DNA of 6,807 nucleotides, taken from the NCBI GenBank assembly GCA_007120055.1, contig SKOL01000294.1:1-6807 (forward strand), in the 5' to 3' direction. Of the stretch, positions 5,753-6,807 are shown piece after piece. The notes under the pieces were generated by a model, which saw nothing but the letters and a program-made list of their open reading frames with translations, was not told the origin of the DNA and did no database searches. This stretch comes from Anaerobacillus sp. Lineage in GTDB: Bacteria; Bacillota; Bacilli; Bacillales_H; Anaerobacillaceae. Numbering within the stretch: the stretch's first letter is position 1; every line of letters begins with the position of its first letter. Both the position numbers and the translations under genes were made by a program.

Positions 5753-6410
5753 AAAGAAAGTTAAATTGTCAACCGTTCATAAAATAATGAGTAAAAGGAT
5801 GGTAAAAAGTTGGAGTACACCACAGTTTCAATTGGAAACAGAAATTAATTGTACAAAAATAACTCAATTAAGGAATAGTTTAGATTATCGTCCTTCCTAT
5901 ACTGTCATTATTACAAAAGCTGTAGCATGTATTTTATTAAATCACCCGTACTTAAATGCAGCGTGGAGAGATGATCACGTTGTTCAATTTGAAGAAGTGA
6001 ATATCGGTATTGCAATGGATAGCCCTCGTGGTCTTGTCGTTCCAGTTATTAAAGATGTAAATAATAAAAGTTTATATAATCTTCAGAGTGAATTAGTAGA
6101 TTTGAAAGAAAGAGCTGAAAAAGGTGGTCTCAATATAAGTGATTTTGAGGGTGGTACATTTACCATAAGTAATTTAGGCATGTACAGGATTAATTCCTTT
6201 AATCCCATTATTAATCCTCCAGAAGCAGCTATCTTAGGTATTCCAAGATTTATGACGCAACTTGTGATGAATGAAGGGCAATTAATGGAGAAAAAAATTA
6301 TGAGACCAGTTCTTTCTGTAGATCATAGGGTTACGGATGGTGCTACGGCAGCTAGATTTATAACAGATGTTGCAACTCTATTAGAAGACCCTAATCGATT
6401 AATACAATAG
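5745..6410 (+). CDS. E2 acyltransferase catalytic core only (C-terminal part of a split E2)
   Basis: This 221-residue CAT-fold dihydrolipoyl acyltransferase moves an acyl group from lipoate to CoA. It opens with the usual start of the catalytic domain (VHKIMSKRMVKSW, 11-23) and holds RGLVVPVIKD (95-104), the FTISNLG strand (139-145), NPPEAAILGI (157-166) and the active-site motif SVDHRVTDG (191-199), with His194 and Asp198 as catalytic residues. NPIINPPEAAILG resembles acetyltransferase-type E2s more than succinyl types. Lipoyl domain, linker and E1/E3-binding domain are all missing, although the catalytic core is complete and looks functional. ATG 5745 overlaps the lipoyl gene stop by 8 nt in a different frame, so translation is probably coupled. 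The frame is open back to TTG 5727, but ATG is the better start. Confidence 0.9.
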   Translation: MIEKKVKLSTVHKIMSKRMVKSWSTPQFQLETEINCTKITQLRNSLDYRPSYTVIITKAVACILLNHPYLNAAWRDDHVVQFEEVNIGIAMDSPRGLVVPVIKDVNNKSLYNLQSELVDLKERAEKGGLNISDFEGGTFTISNLGMYRINSFNPIINPPEAAILGIPRFMTQLVMNEGQLMEKKIMRPVLSVDHRVTDGATAARFITDVATLLEDPNRLIQ

Positions 6411-6443
6411 GTAGGCTTTCCTTTTTCAATGATAGTGATTATT

Positions 6444-6487
6444 TAGCTCATGATATTACTCAATTAATAGATGTATATCATGAGCTA
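6444..6487. repeat. Perfect 13-bp inverted repeat between E2 and lipA
   Basis: TAGCTCATGATAT (6444-6456) and its exact reverse complement ATATCATGAGCTA (6475-6487) enclose 18 bp. It begins 34 bp after the E2 stop. No T tract follows directly (the next bases are TACAGTTTATT); the nearest T run is at 6521-6526. It may be an atypical terminator ending the RLP/dehydrogenase operon, or an operator for a dimeric regulator just upstream of the proposed lipA promoter. Confidence 0.65.
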
Positions 6488-6513
6488 TACAGTTTATTAA
6501 ATAAAATCATTAT

Positions 6514-6519
6514 TATAAT
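6514..6519 (+). promoter_or_regulatory. Candidate -10 box for lipA
   Basis: A consensus TATAAT lies 27 bp before the lipA start, with a predicted transcription start near 6526 and a leader of about 20 nt that includes the ribosome binding site. No good -35 is seen at 16-18 bp (AGTTTA at 6491-6496), so activity could depend on an activator, or the match may be chance in AT-rich DNA. Confidence 0.35.
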
Positions 6520-6546
6520 CTTTTTTCAACTTTGGAGTGGGTATGA

Positions 6547-6807
6547 ATGAATGAAAATAAAGTCAAACAACAACAAAAGCCAATTTGGTTAAAAACAAAA
6601 ATAACCACGAACAAGTCTTTTAAAGATATAAAAAAGTTAATGAAAAACAAAGAATTACAAACAGTTTGTGAGGAAGCCAAGTGTCCCAATATTTATGAAT
6701 GCTGGGCAGAAAGAAAGACAGCAACATTTATGATTTTAGGAAAGATTTGCACTCGTGCTTGTCGTTTTTGTGCTGTTACATCTGGTTTACCTAATGAATT
6801 AGATTTA
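6547..6807 (+). CDS. lipA: Lipoyl synthase (5' part, runs off the window)
   Basis: Radical-SAM lipoyl synthase inserts two sulfur atoms into a protein-bound octanoyl chain to form lipoate. The first 87 codons are present and the frame is open at the right edge. Visible motifs are [13 protein letters not shown] (41-53), the CX4CX5C ligands of the auxiliary 4Fe-4S cluster, FMILG (61-65), and CTRACRFC (68-75), the CX3CX2C radical-SAM cluster. WLK near residue 14 is also typical. Of three close ATGs (6543, 6547, 6551) only 6547 is in the coding frame; GGAGTGG at 6534-6540 serves as ribosome binding site. Its place after a lipoyl-domain gene suggests a copy dedicated to this complex. A lipA homologue (acoS) in the Pelobacter carbinolicus acetoin dehydrogenase cluster is a precedent I recall. 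Confidence 0.95.
   Translation, partial: MNENKVKQQQKPIWLKTKITTNKSFKDIKKLMKNKELQTVCEEAKCPNIYECWAERKTATFMILGKICTRACRFCAVTSGLPNELDL

Noticed and set aside
5510..6410. Lipoyl/E2 pair as a simple frameshifted pseudogene of a full E2
   Set aside because: Linker and subunit-binding domain are cleanly missing, both parts have complete domains with catalytic residues, and the second has its own ATG.

Overview
The window is AT-rich. Its genes are closely packed, all on the + strand, and mostly preceded by strong AGGAGG-type ribosome binding sites. Together with a galactitol-family PTS permease, this points to a low-GC Gram-positive bacterium, most likely one of the Bacillales; I cannot name a species from sequence alone.

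Layout. (1) Positions 1-1919 hold a PTS module: the last 21 codons of an upstream gene (possibly the matching EIIA), a 96-residue EIIB, a 420-residue membrane EIIC, and a textbook intrinsic terminator at 1891-1919. (2) Positions 1920-2091 are a control region with a candidate promoter and a striking duplicated operator-like element, ACAATTGT-N10-ACATTTGTAAA, present twice exactly 57 bp apart. (3) Positions 2092-6410 form what looks like one operon: a RuBisCO-like protein (form IV RLP), then E1-alpha and E1-beta of an acetoin/pyruvate-type dehydrogenase complex, then an E2 split into two proteins, a free 80-residue lipoyl domain and a 221-residue catalytic core that overlap by 8 nt. (4) Positions 6411-6546 carry a perfect 13-bp inverted repeat and a consensus -10 box, followed by the first 87 codons of a lipoyl synthase (LipA) that runs off the window end.

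How the parts may fit. The PTS would import and phosphorylate a polyol or sugar. The RLP belongs to a superfamily that enolises, isomerises or decarboxylates phosphorylated ketoses and keto acids. The E1/lipoyl/E2 set would convert a 2-oxo acid or an acetoin/diketone-like product into an acyl-CoA, with the neighbouring LipA supporting lipoylation of the stand-alone lipoyl domain. No E3 is visible; it may lie downstream or be shared from elsewhere in the genome. The RLP differs from true RuBisCO (no loop-6 lysine) and from the methionine-salvage enolase MtnW (Asn where MtnW has its Lys), so its reaction cannot be assigned here.

The best candidate for something undescribed is the joint unit: an RLP wired to a TPP/lipoate dehydrogenase complex with a physically split E2 that lacks a peripheral-subunit-binding domain, under a duplicated operator. 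Coding regions are well supported; the pathway is inference.
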